A DNA stretch of 64,000 nt from Pedosphaera sp. (GCA_009695195.1 SIBJ01000002.1:62001-126000); one strand, 5' to 3'. Positions 45,594 through 53,798 are shown, counted from the first letter of the stretch. The notes: generated from the sequence alone by a model not told the origin. Numbers and translations are program-made.

Positions 45594-45604
45594 CTCTGCT
45601 ATCC

Positions 45605-46570
45605 ATGAAGACCAAGTTGCGCATCATACTGCTCAGCACGTTCGCGGGGCTACTTGTTTGGCTCTTGATTCAGTTTGTTCTTCCGGACGGTGAGCCGTTC
45701 TACAAAGGTCATCCCCTTTGTTATTGGGTGGTTCAATTATCCTCCGATAGGCCGCGGCGTGATCCAACCGTTCTTAAAGCCCTGCGCCAAATGGGCCAGC
45801 CTGCCATTGACCGACTGACCTGGCTTCTCGAACACGGGGATTCCGCACACCCAGATTCCAGATTCGAGAAACAGCTTGCGCGCCACATGGGCCAGAATTC
45901 CCACGTGGGTGAATTCCCTGTCTGGACGGCCCAACAATATTACGCAGCCCGAGCGCTTGGAAGTCTCGGATCGGCGGCGAAATCCGCCATTCCCGCCCTT
46001 GAGAGAATGACCGCGTCGGCCGGAGATTCTACAGTGCAAATTCCCGCACGCGCGGCGCTGATCCTGATTCGGAAGGACAGTATTACCGAATATGTCAGGA
46101 CGTATGCCGATCATGATAACACCAACTCCGGCTACGCTCGCGCATTGCTGGCGGAGGTCGGACCGGCAGCTAGTGAGATGATTCCATTGCTCCTCAAGGA
46201 ATTGGAATCAACCAACTCGCAAACCCAGTATCGGGCGATAGGTTTACTTTCCTGTGTCGGCGTCGAGTCGAGTGATGTTGTCCCTGTGCTCGCCAAATTT
46301 ATCAGCAGCGGAAATGTAAAACTGCGCGAATCGGCTATCTTCGGACTCTCAGCTTTTGGGCCTCTGGCCAAACCTGTCATCACGCAGGTCGCTGCCGAAC
46401 TGAAGAGCCCGCAACAATCCACCAGAGCCGCCGCGATGATTTTCATTTCCAGAGCCGTCAACCGTGAGGAGTTTAAGTCCGTCTTGCCAGCGGTTGAATT
46501 CGCGACCGGTGATTCAGATCCACTAGTACGTGAACTCGCCACCGCCGTACTCGACAGGAATGAGAAATAG
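45605..46570 (+). CDS. Membrane-anchored HEAT-repeat protein inserted between uppS and cdsA
   Basis: 321 aa. N-terminal membrane helix (MKTKLRIILLSTFAGLLVWL), then GEPFYKGHPLCYWVVQL, related to the YWQSEF segment of the protein at 21662, and HEAT repeats (ALRQMGQPAIDRLTWLLEHG, ALGSLGSAAKSAIPALERMT, LLAEVGPAASEMIPLLLKEL, GLLSCVGVESSDVVPVLAKF, GLSAFGPLAKPVITQVAAEL). Start ATG 45605, 11 bp after uppS. Codon use is less GC-rich than in its neighbours, in keeping with a later insertion into the conserved uppS-cdsA pair. Confidence 0.82.
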   Translation: MKTKLRIILLSTFAGLLVWLLIQFVLPDGEPFYKGHPLCYWVVQLSSDRPRRDPTVLKALRQMGQPAIDRLTWLLEHGDSAHPDSRFEKQLARHMGQNSHVGEFPVWTAQQYYAARALGSLGSAAKSAIPALERMTASAGDSTVQIPARAALILIRKDSITEYVRTYADHDNTNSGYARALLAEVGPAASEMIPLLLKELESTNSQTQYRAIGLLSCVGVESSDVVPVLAKFISSGNVKLRESAIFGLSAFGPLAKPVITQVAAELKSPQQSTRAAAMIFISRAVNREEFKSVLPAVEFATGDSDPLVRELATAVLDRNEK

Positions 46571-46596
46571 CGCTTGCCTGAAATGGCAATTGGAAA

Positions 46597-46625
46597 TTGG
46601 CAATCCCCCGCCCCGTTGTTAGCCT
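46597..46625 (+). promoter_or_regulatory. Candidate near-leaderless promoter of cdsA
   Basis: TTGGCA (46597-46602), 17-nt spacer, TAGCCT (46620-46625). The cdsA ATG begins only 7 nt after the -10, so the transcript would start at or next to the start codon. Confidence 0.5.
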
Positions 46626-46632
46626 CGCGCGC

Positions 46633-47553
46633 ATGTCAGAAACGCCCGTTGCCGCGCCCCCCGTCTCCAAGGCGAAGATTTTTCTTCGCCGGCTGGTCAG
46701 CACCGTGATTCTGTGGGGCGTCATCCTCACGGCGATGTTCTCGGGCCACAAGTTGATCTCGGATTACGTCTTCCTCGTCATCATGCTCGCGCTCGCGGGT
46801 TTTGGTCTGGCGGAGTTCTACGGGTTGGTGGAGAAGCGCGACTTCGTCTGCTTCAAGTGGTGGGGCTTGTTCGGCGGCGTGCTGCTGATGGGCGGGACGT
46901 TTCTGCATTGCACCGGCATGTTGGGCATCCACGATTCGCCCGCGCGCGTGAACGACTTCGAGACGGGCTTCCTGATTTTGTTCGTCCTCGGGCTGTGCGT
47001 GCGGCAATTCGTTTCCCGAAGCAACACGGCCGGCATCCTCGCCATCTCGACGACTCTCTTCGGCCTGATGTATGTCCCGTGGCTGCTGAACTTCATCCAG
47101 AAAATCAATTTCTTCCCCGGCATCGCCGGCCACGGCAAATACTACGTCCTCTACTTCATCGTCGTCACGAAGTTCAGCGACTCGGGCGCGTATGCCGTCG
47201 GCTCGCTCATCGGCAGACACAAAATGATTCCGCGCATCAGTCCGGGGAAAACCTGGGAAGGGTTCGGCGGCGCGATTGTGGTTTCGACCGCCGCGAGCCT
47301 GGTCTTCACGCATTTTCTCGGCGACAAGATGCCCGGCATGAAACCGTTGCACGCCGTCGTGCTAGGCGTGGTCCTGAGTTCAACCGCCGTCATCGGCGAC
47401 CTCATCGAATCGTTGTTCAAGCGCGAGGCGGGTGTGAAGGACTCGGGGAAATTCTTCCCGGGCATTGGCGGCATTCTCGACCTGCTCGACAGTCTGCTGT
47501 TTAATGCACCCATCATGTATTTGTATCTGCGGCATGTCCTGACGCATCCTTAA
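46633..47553 (+). CDS. cdsA: Phosphatidate cytidylyltransferase
   Basis: 306 aa, integral membrane enzyme making CDP-diacylglycerol from phosphatidate and CTP. Multiple membrane helices and the C-terminal signature region SLFKREAGVKDSGKFFPGIG then GILDLLDSLLFNAP. The consensus PGHGGxLDRxDS is here PGIGGILDLLDS, lacking the His and Arg; related bacterial sequences outside Proteobacteria show such variants, so activity is likely. Also PRISPGKTWEGFGGA. Start ATG 46633 (MSETPVAAPP). Its TAA stop is at the first base of a palindromic repeat. Confidence 0.93.
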   Translation: MSETPVAAPPVSKAKIFLRRLVSTVILWGVILTAMFSGHKLISDYVFLVIMLALAGFGLAEFYGLVEKRDFVCFKWWGLFGGVLLMGGTFLHCTGMLGIHDSPARVNDFETGFLILFVLGLCVRQFVSRSNTAGILAISTTLFGLMYVPWLLNFIQKINFFPGIAGHGKYYVLYFIVVTKFSDSGAYAVGSLIGRHKMIPRISPGKTWEGFGGAIVVSTAASLVFTHFLGDKMPGMKPLHAVVLGVVLSSTAVIGDLIESLFKREAGVKDSGKFFPGIGGILDLLDSLLFNAPIMYLYLRHVLTHP

Positions 47554-47706
47554 CCACGAATGAACACGAATAGACACGAAAGGGTTGACGCGAATTACGC
47601 GAATTGCCGCGAATTCAAAACCGGCTTTTCTCAATTCGTGATAATTCGCGAAATTCACGTCGAAGCTTTCCTTCCGATTCGTGTCCATTCGTGTCCATTC
47701 GTGGTT
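47552..47706. repeat. Inverted repeat of a ~9-mer filling the cdsA-dxr gap
   Basis: Outer arms contain tandem CACGAATGAACACGAATAGA units and the complementary TTCGTGTCCATTCGTGTCCA units (47680-47706); inner arms are GAATTACGCGAATTGCCGCG-type and complement. The left end overlaps the cdsA stop (TAA 47551-47553) and the right end lies 2 bp before the dxr ATG at 47709. Confidence 0.95.
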
Positions 47707-47708
47707 GC

Positions 47709-48854
47709 ATGAAAAACGTCGTCGTTCTCGGCAGCACCGGCTCCATTGGCACCAGCACCCTCAAGGTCGCCGAGGATTTGCCGGACCGCATCCGCTTGCT
47801 CGCGCTCGCGGCGGGGAATAACTCGGACTTGCTCATCGAGCAAACGCGAAAACATCAACCCGTCGCCGTTTCCATCAACGACGAGGCGAAGGCGAATGAA
47901 CTGCGCGGCACGCTGGGCGCGAATTGTGAAGTCTATTCCGGCAGCGAAGGATTGCTGAAACTCGCCACGCTCCCCGCGGCGGACATCGTGCTCATCGCCA
48001 TCGTCGGCACGGCGGGATTGCAGCCGGCGCTCGCGGCGATTCGCGCCGGCAAAGACATCGCCGTCGCGTCAAAGGAAATTCTGGTGATGGCCGGCGAGAT
48101 CGTGATGAACGAGGCTCGCAAATACGGCGTGCGCGTGCTCGCCGTGGATAGCGAGCACTCCGCCATCTTCCAATGTCTCGATGGCAAACCTTCCGCCTCC
48201 GTCCGCAAACTTTGGCTCACCGCCAGCGGCGGTCCGTTTCGTGATAAAACAACTTGGCCCAAGGAAAAATTTTCCGAGATCACCGTCGAGCGAGCGCTCA
48301 AACACCCGTCGTGGGTCATGGGCCGCAAGATCACGATTGATTCTGCCACGCTGTTCAACAAAGGACTGGAAATGATCGAAGCCCGCTGGCTGTTCGACAT
48401 CGAGATGGCGCGCGTCGGCGTGGTCGTTCATCCGCAAAGCATTGTTCACTCGATGGTCGAGTTCGTGGACGGCTCACTCATCGCGCAGTTGTCCACGCCG
48501 GACATGTGCCTGCCGATCCAATACGCGCTCACTTATCCCGACCGCGCCGCGAGCGAACGAGTGCAGACTGATTTTCCGAAGATCGCCAACCTCACATTTG
48601 AAGAACCGGACGTGGAACGCTTCCCTGCGTTGGCGCTCGCCCGTCGCGCCGGCGAAGTCGGCGGAACTTTGCCCGCTGTTTTGAACGCCGCCAACGAAGT
48701 CGCGGTCGAAGCGTTCGTGAATCGGAAAATCAATTTCCCGCAGATCACGGAAACTGTGCGCCACACGATGGATACGCATCAAGTCGTGTCGCATCCGACG
48801 CTGGAACAGATTTTGGAGGCGGACGCGTGGGCGCGGGCCGCTGCCAGTTTGTAG
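47709..48854 (+). CDS. dxr: 1-deoxy-D-xylulose 5-phosphate reductoisomerase
   Basis: 381 aa, second enzyme of the MEP isoprenoid pathway, using NADPH. VLGSTGSIGTSTLKVAE is the NADPH loop; VDSEHSAIFQCL, LTASGGPFRD and KHPSWVMGRKITIDSATLFN (metal/substrate loop) are conserved. Start ATG 47709; no ribosome site because a repeat abuts the start. The stop TAG at 48852-48854 is supplied by another repeat. Confidence 0.97.
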   Translation: MKNVVVLGSTGSIGTSTLKVAEDLPDRIRLLALAAGNNSDLLIEQTRKHQPVAVSINDEAKANELRGTLGANCEVYSGSEGLLKLATLPAADIVLIAIVGTAGLQPALAAIRAGKDIAVASKEILVMAGEIVMNEARKYGVRVLAVDSEHSAIFQCLDGKPSASVRKLWLTASGGPFRDKTTWPKEKFSEITVERALKHPSWVMGRKITIDSATLFNKGLEMIEARWLFDIEMARVGVVVHPQSIVHSMVEFVDGSLIAQLSTPDMCLPIQYALTYPDRAASERVQTDFPKIANLTFEEPDVERFPALALARRAGEVGGTLPAVLNAANEVAVEAFVNRKINFPQITETVRHTMDTHQVVSHPTLEQILEADAWARAAASL

Positions 48855-48916
48855 CCGCCGACGTGAGGAGGCGAACGAAGAAAGTGCCCCCGCCTCCTCA
48901 CGTCGGCGGTTACAAA
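48848..48916. repeat. Inverted repeat, TTTGTAGCCGCCGA family, copy 2
   Basis: Left arm 48848-48873 and right arm 48891-48916 are nearly perfect reverse complements. The TAG in the left arm is the dxr stop. Same family as 15510-15583, where the element likewise provides the rhaA stop. Confidence 0.95.
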
Positions 48917-48923
48917 CCCGTCA

Positions 48924-48951
48924 TTGCCCCAGCCGGATTTTCGGCTATAAT
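48924..48951 (+). promoter_or_regulatory. Candidate rseP promoter
   Basis: TTGCCC, 16-nt spacer, perfect TATAAT (48946-48951), 34 bp before the rseP ATG and directly after the palindromic repeat. Confidence 0.65.
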
Positions 48952-48985
48952 CAACGCGCTCCGTTTGGGGTAAAAAATATTTAGC

Positions 48986-50401
48986 ATGTCTATATTGAAA
49001 ATCATCTTCACGGTGTTCGAAGCGTTGCTCGCTTTGAACCTGCTCATCTTCGTTCACGAGTTGGGCCACTTTTTCGCCGCGCGCTGGCGCGGGTTGAGGG
49101 TGGACCGCTTCGCCATCTGGTTCGGCAAACCGATCTGGAAGAAAACCATCAACGGCGTCGAGTACGCGCTCGGCTGGATTCCCGCCGGCGGCTACGTCGC
49201 GCTGCCGCAGATGGCCAGCATGGAAATGATCGAGGGCAAAGGCGAATCCACCACCGCCCCGCTGCCGAACGTTACGGCACTCGACAAAATCATCGTCGCC
49301 TTCGCCGGGCCGTTGTTCAGTTTCCTGCTGGCGATCGCGTTCGCATTCGTCGTCTGGGGCGTCGGCAAGCCGGAGCAACGTTCCAAGGATTCCACCACCG
49401 TTGGTTGGGTGGACCCCACCGGCCCGGCGTACAAGGCCGGCTTGCGTCCCGGCGACAAAATCCTCGAAGTGGACGGCCACGCGGTCACGCAATTCGCCCC
49501 GCCTTCGCGCGACAGCATCACCTGGCGCATCGTCACCAGCGAAAACGCGACCATCGCCATCAAGTATTCCCGCGACGGGAAGGAAGGCATCGCCAACGCC
49601 GTGCCCTTCAAGCGCGCCACCAAATGGTATGAGCGCAAGGCCCTCCGCCAGATTCTCGTTGCGCCGACGCATCCCGCCATCATTGCTCTTGTCGCCACCA
49701 ACAGTCCGGCCGCCGTTGCCGGCCTGCGAACCAACGACGAAGTCATCGCCATAAACGGCGAGAGAATTTACAGCTTCGCGTCAGTGATCTGGGCCGAGGA
49801 AATGTTGACTAACGGCCCGGTGAAGCCGGTGCGGTTCACCATCAAACGCGGCAGCGAACAGTTCGAACGCGAAATTCTCGCCGAGAAGCCCGTCAAACCG
49901 GCGAAAGCCAATCCCTCGTTTGGCATCCTCGCGTGGGCGCTCGTCGCGGACGAAGAAATCGTCCATCCCGCGCCGCTCGACCAGATCCGCGAGAGCGCCG
50001 GCCAGATTTTTGCGACCATCGGCACGGTGTTCTCGAGCAAATCGGATGTCAGCGTCCAGCAACTCGGCGGCGCGGTTATGATCATCCGCGTTTACAAAAA
50101 TTTCTTTGAAAGCGACAACGGCTGGCGGCGCGTGCTGTGGTTCAGCGTCATCCTCAATGTAAACCTCGCCCTGCTCAACCTCCTGCCGCTGCCCGTGCTT
50201 GACGGCGGACACATCACGCTCGCGCTCATCGAAGCCATCCGGCGGCGTCCGGTCAGCCCACGACTGTTGAACTACATCCAAAGCGGTTTCGCCGTGTTGC
50301 TGATCATCTTCATGCTCTACATCGGATTCTTCGACACCGGCGACTGGGTACGCGCGGCCCGCGCCGACCGTGATATCCCGGTGCTGTTCGCGCCCAAGTG
50401 A
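48986..50401 (+). CDS. rseP: Site-2 protease family zinc metallopeptidase RseP
   Basis: 471 aa inner-membrane intramembrane protease, releasing anti-sigma factors or cleaving leftover signal peptides. LIFVHELGHFFAAR carries the HExxH zinc site in the first helix. Two PDZ-like segments follow (GPAYKAGLRPGDKILEVDG, NSPAAVAGLRTNDEVIAING), and LLNLLPLPVLDGGHITLALI is the second active-site motif (DGGH). ATG 48986. Stop overlaps the ispG start by one base (TGATG), so translation is coupled. Confidence 0.95.
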   Translation: MSILKIIFTVFEALLALNLLIFVHELGHFFAARWRGLRVDRFAIWFGKPIWKKTINGVEYALGWIPAGGYVALPQMASMEMIEGKGESTTAPLPNVTALDKIIVAFAGPLFSFLLAIAFAFVVWGVGKPEQRSKDSTTVGWVDPTGPAYKAGLRPGDKILEVDGHAVTQFAPPSRDSITWRIVTSENATIAIKYSRDGKEGIANAVPFKRATKWYERKALRQILVAPTHPAIIALVATNSPAAVAGLRTNDEVIAINGERIYSFASVIWAEEMLTNGPVKPVRFTIKRGSEQFEREILAEKPVKPAKANPSFGILAWALVADEEIVHPAPLDQIRESAGQIFATIGTVFSSKSDVSVQQLGGAVMIIRVYKNFFESDNGWRRVLWFSVILNVNLALLNLLPLPVLDGGHITLALIEAIRRRPVSPRLLNYIQSGFAVLLIIFMLYIGFFDTGDWVRAARADRDIPVLFAPK

Positions 50402-52326
50402 TGACCGCCGCCATGCGCTACTGCGAATCGCCCTACCTCCACCGGCGCCGTCAGACCCGCGAGATCACAGTGGGTGATCCGCAGCATGGCGGCTTCACCA
50501 TGGGCGGCAATCATCCCGTCGTGATGCAGTCCATGCTCACGTGCGACACGATGGACACCACCGAGTGCGTGAAGCAAACGCTCGAACTCGTCGAGGTCGG
50601 CTGCCAACTCGTCCGCATCACCGCACCGACGGTGAAGGACGCGGCGAACCTGCGGAACATCGTGGTTGAGTTGCACAAGCTCGGCTGTTTCGTTCCCATC
50701 GTAGCGGACATTCATTTCAAACCTGACGCCGCGATGGAAGCGGTGAAGTGGGTGGAAGTCGTGCGAGTGAATCCCGGCAACTACGCCGACTCGAAAAAAT
50801 TTGCCATCAAGGAATACACCGACGAGCAATACGCCACCGAGTTGAAGCGCATCGAGGAAAAGTTTACGCCGCTCGTGATCGAAGCGAAGAAGCTGAAGCG
50901 TTGTCTCCGCATCGGCACGAACCACGGCTCGCTCTCCGACCGTATCATGAACCGCTTCGGCGACACGCCGCTCGGCATGGTTGAGAGTGCGCTGGAGTTC
51001 GCCCGCATCGCGCGCAAACACGACTTCCACAATTTCAAGTTCTCGATGAAGTCGTCCAATCCCAAGGTGATGATCGAGTGCTATCGCCTCCTCGTCGCGC
51101 GACTCGAACAGGAAGGGCCGGACTGGAATTATCCCATCCACCTCGGCGTTACCGAAGCCGGCGAGGGCGAGGATGGCCGGATCAAATCCGCCATCGGCAT
51201 CGGTTCCCTGCTGTGCGACGGACTGGGCGACACCATCCGTGTTTCGCTCACGGAAGATTCGCCGCGAGAGATTGAAGTGTGCCGGGATTTGCTAGCGCAG
51301 ATTCCTCTTCTTAGCGTAGCGGCGACTCGGCAGAGCGCCGCATCCTTTTCGGGTTCTTCAGATGGCGGCGTTCTGCCGAACGCCGCTACGTGGCCATTCG
51401 ACCCGTTTCACTTCGAGAAACGCGAGACGCCGGAGATCAAGCTGAACGAAAACACCAAATGCGGCGGCGAACAACTCATCCGCGTCGTCGTCACGCAGGC
51501 GACGTGGGACAAAGTCGCGCCGAAGATTCGCCCCAAGGACGACGTGAAACCGGAGGCGGTTTATGAAGACCTGAACGTCGCCGAACTCGATCCGACGCAG
51601 GACTTCGACATCAACTGCGACACCCAACTCGTCACCGTGAAGGACGGCGTGAACCTGCCGGCCATCACCGCGTTCCGTTTGCTCGCGGCGAAGTTGAAAC
51701 GGCTTGGCCGGAACAATCCGATTTTGCTGAAGGATTGTTTGAGCTTTGGAAATCAAGCGGCGCACCTCCTCTCCCCGTCCCTCTCCTCCATTCCGAATGG
51801 AGGAGAGGGTGGCCGCAGGCCGGGAGAGGAGGGGCGTTTCCCGCTCGAACCCAAGATCGCCCTGCTCCGCGCCTCCGTCGTGATTGGCTCGCTGCTGGCG
51901 GATGGGATTGGCGACGCGATTCTGGTGCGCGGCGAAGCCGGCGGCGGACAATCGCTGCGGCTGGCTTACAACATTTTGCAGGCGGCGGGCTGCCGTTCGT
52001 TCAAGACCGATTACGTCGCGTGCCCGTCGTGCGGGCGGACGCTGTTCAACTTGCAGACCGTGACCGCGAGCATCAAGACGCGCACGGAGCATCTCAAGGG
52101 CGTGAAGATCGCCATCATGGGCTGCATCGTGAACGGCCCGGGCGAAATGGCCGACGCGGACTTCGGCTACGTGGGCGGCGCGCCCGGCAAGATCAATCTC
52201 TACGTCGGCAAGACCCCGATCAAATTCAACATCCCCGAAGCCGAAGCCGTGGAACGTCTCGTTGACCTCATCAAGGAACACAACAAGTGGGTCGAGCCGG
52301 AGGCGAAAGAATTAGTGAGTCAATGA
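50401..52326 (+). CDS. ispG: 4-hydroxy-3-methylbut-2-en-1-yl diphosphate synthase, long form with repeat inserts
   Basis: 641 aa, against ~370 in E. coli; the extra middle domain matches the long IspG type known from plants, chlamydiae and Bacteroidetes. It converts MEcPP to HMBPP with a [4Fe-4S] cluster. VMQSMLTCDTMDTTECVKQT and FVPIVADIHFKPDAAMEAVK form the TIM barrel; VACPSCGRTLFNLQTV and IMGCIVNGPGEMADADFGYV hold the cluster ligands. Residues ~305-330 and ~455-477 are translated from two palindromic elements (see separate entries). Start ATG 50401; ATG 50413 also possible. Confidence 0.95.
   Translation: MTAAMRYCESPYLHRRRQTREITVGDPQHGGFTMGGNHPVVMQSMLTCDTMDTTECVKQTLELVEVGCQLVRITAPTVKDAANLRNIVVELHKLGCFVPIVADIHFKPDAAMEAVKWVEVVRVNPGNYADSKKFAIKEYTDEQYATELKRIEEKFTPLVIEAKKLKRCLRIGTNHGSLSDRIMNRFGDTPLGMVESALEFARIARKHDFHNFKFSMKSSNPKVMIECYRLLVARLEQEGPDWNYPIHLGVTEAGEGEDGRIKSAIGIGSLLCDGLGDTIRVSLTEDSPREIEVCRDLLAQIPLLSVAATRQSAASFSGSSDGGVLPNAATWPFDPFHFEKRETPEIKLNENTKCGGEQLIRVVVTQATWDKVAPKIRPKDDVKPEAVYEDLNVAELDPTQDFDINCDTQLVTVKDGVNLPAITAFRLLAAKLKRLGRNNPILLKDCLSFGNQAAHLLSPSLSSIPNGGEGGRRPGEEGRFPLEPKIALLRASVVIGSLLADGIGDAILVRGEAGGGQSLRLAYNILQAAGCRSFKTDYVACPSCGRTLFNLQTVTASIKTRTEHLKGVKIAIMGCIVNGPGEMADADFGYVGGAPGKINLYVGKTPIKFNIPEAEAVERLVDLIKEHNKWVEPEAKELVSQ
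51315..51390. repeat. Palindromic element 1 inside ispG
   Basis: Arms 51315-51341 (CGTAGCGGCGACTCGGCAGA start) and 51364-51390 are reverse complements apart from three positions. Encodes VAATRQSAASFSGSSDGG and VLPNAAT in frame, a stretch out of character with the protein. Confidence 0.9.
51765..51832. repeat. Palindromic element 2 inside ispG
   Basis: A perfect 15-bp stem CCCTCTCCTCCATTC/GAATGGAGGAGAGGG (51779-51809, one-base centre) nested in outer arms CCTCCTCTCCC (51765) and GGGAGAGGAGG (51822). Read in frame as LLSPSLSSIPNGGEGGRRPG, a low-complexity insert in ispG. Confidence 0.93.
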
Positions 52327-52451
52327 CTCGCGATGAACTCAAAGAAATTACCGCGCGGTTAAAGGCCGGCGGGTATTCTAAGGTTGGCAACTATACGTTC
52401 CCGCGCCAAAAACGGCGACGTTCAAACCATGAATTATCACGAACAGCTTGA
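52323..52451 (+). CDS. Possible 42-aa peptide overlapping the ispG stop
   Basis: ATG 52323 overlaps the ispG stop (ATGA) and opens MTRDELKEITARLKAGGYSK, ending at 52451. It has no recognised relatives; it may be a truncated gene or a chance frame. Low confidence. Confidence 0.25.
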   Translation: MTRDELKEITARLKAGGYSKVGNYTFPRQKRRRSNHELSRTA

Positions 52452-52944
52452 AGAGATATTAAAGCTCGTTGACAGGCAAGATGCCTATCAACGTCTCGTC
52501 GCTCTTTTCTTGCAGGGGCCTGAGGAGGCGCGGGATTTAATCCGGGCAAAATGGGATTTTGGATGTAAATGGGTCCTTCCTAATATGCAAAGGCTCGCGT
52601 GTCGAAAAAACGAGCGGTATTCCTGTGATGAAAGAGTTTTGGCAATTTTAGTTTACGCTGCTATCAAAAACCTGAAGAACGAAGATCTTCGGGAAAAGTT
52701 GCTCGCTTGGGCGAATGTTTACCACTGTTGTTTGGCGGCGGGAATCGTTCCGGAAGAACTGTTCAGGCGGGCGGCTTCAGTTTCTTCACCAAGAATGGCC
52801 CAAATGATGATGGACTTTATCAATCGCTCTAAGGATAACAAGTCCATGGAGGCTTTTGAGCTTATCTCGAGAACTAATTCAGACGGAGAAACCGAAATTA
52901 AGCCCTCCTGGCACAAATGGTGGGAAACCTTGGGGACAAAGTGA
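52429..52944 (+). CDS. Hypothetical protein
   Basis: 171 aa, MNYHEQLEEILKLVDRQDAY start at ATG 52429, mostly helical, with CDERVLAILVYAAIKNLKNE and FELISRTNSDGETEIKP. No signal peptide, no family recognised. AT-richer codon use than neighbours suggests recent acquisition. Sits 100 bp after ispG on the same strand. Confidence 0.55.
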   Translation: MNYHEQLEEILKLVDRQDAYQRLVALFLQGPEEARDLIRAKWDFGCKWVLPNMQRLACRKNERYSCDERVLAILVYAAIKNLKNEDLREKLLAWANVYHCCLAAGIVPEELFRRAASVSSPRMAQMMMDFINRSKDNKSMEAFELISRTNSDGETEIKPSWHKWWETLGTK

Positions 52945-53113
52945 ACGGCACAGCCAACCACTCCAGAAGGGGAGGGAATAGCCGTCGGAAGTTTTCTGTT
53001 TGCTCAACGGTCTTCGCGCCAAATCCGGCGCACGAAATCTTGTGAGACGGCGAACGATTGTCCTTCTCCCCCGGGGGAGAAGGTTGGGATGAGGGAGAGC
53101 GTTCAAGCCATTC
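52945..53113. other. Intergenic region with palindrome
   Basis: No ORF of note. Holds the 22-bp palindrome at 53062-53083 plus other GC-rich short repeats (GGGAGGGAAT, GATGAGGGAGAGCG), probably remnants of the same class of elements. Confidence 0.6.
53062..53083. repeat. 22-bp perfect palindrome (CCTTCTCCCCC core)
   Basis: CCTTCTCCCCC followed by its exact complement GGGGGAGAAGG, in the convergent gap between the 52.4-kb gene and the minus-strand Uma2 region. Confidence 0.92.
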
Positions 53114-53318
53114 TCAATCGCCCGCGAGTTTGTTCAGAAACGTTTCCAATTCGGCAGCGGTCTTGAACTTGGTGGAATCGAAGGCTGGCTTACCGCTCTT
53201 GGGTTCGCCAATGCCGCCGGCTTCGGTTTCGTTGTGGGAAATTTTTCCGAGTTTGCCGAGCGAGGTGAGTTCGGCAATCAAACGCGCGTCCACGGAATCG
53301 CGATGCAGCAGGACTCCA
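53114..53318 (-). pseudogene. Probable C-terminal remnant of a pectate lyase gene
   Basis: A frame lacking its own start encodes LLHRDSVDARLIAELTS then GKISHNETEAGGIGEPKSGK and a helical end. RDSVDARL followed by ETExGGxxE is the pattern seen near the C-terminus of bacterial secreted pectate lyases, so this looks like a fragment left behind when the rest of the gene was lost. The adjacent intact gene is a Uma2 nuclease. Family assignment is moderate and from memory. Confidence 0.45.
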
Positions 53319-53798
53319 TTACCGGTTGGCAACGCTCGCAGGAAACTTCGGGCAGAGTTTTGAATTCGCCACGCGTTCGCGCGGGGCGAAGAACTGAAGC
53401 AAGCCTTTCTGGTCGCAGACCCAGAACTCCCGTGCGCCCTTGGCGAACATGGCCTCACGCTTCTTCTCGATTTCCTTGCTGTCATTCGAGGGGGACAAAA
53501 CTTCCACGACAATTTCCGGTGACTCGGCCCAGTTCGGCAGATAGAAATTGCGTTTTACTTTTTCCGGTGAGGCCCAAGCCACGTCCGCGACGACCGTGCC
53601 GATCTCCGTTTCAATGGGGCACTCCGGCATAGCCTCGCCCTGGGGTAAAAGTTGATTCAACCAGCGGATGATGCGGCTTTGAAAGATGCTGTGGTAGCTG
53701 CGACGCGGACTCAAAACAAGCTGGCCGTGCCGGGACAGTTCCACGCGGTATGGGAGATTTTCCAAGCTCGCGTCGTCACAAAGCTGTTCCCATTTCAT
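53319..53798 (-). CDS. Uma2-family endonuclease
   Basis: 159 aa from ATG 53798 (MKWEQLCDDASLENL); an upstream ATG at 53882 would add 28 residues and overlap the divergent gene. Uma2 (DUF820) proteins have a restriction-endonuclease-like fold. Here VVADVAWASPEKV and PEIVVEVLSPSNDSKEIEKK carry the acidic residues of the PD-(D/E)XK site, followed by EFWVCDQKGLLQFFAP. Often found in mobile or variable regions; here its 3' side abuts a pectate lyase fragment. Confidence 0.85.
   Translation of the reverse strand: MKWEQLCDDASLENLPYRVELSRHGQLVLSPRRSYHSIFQSRIIRWLNQLLPQGEAMPECPIETEIGTVVADVAWASPEKVKRNFYLPNWAESPEIVVEVLSPSNDSKEIEKKREAMFAKGAREFWVCDQKGLLQFFAPRERVANSKLCPKFPASVANR

Noticed and set aside
53339..53512. 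Upstream part of the 53114 frame as protein
   Set aside because: It is an out-of-frame shadow of the Uma2 gene; only 53114-53318 has independent character.
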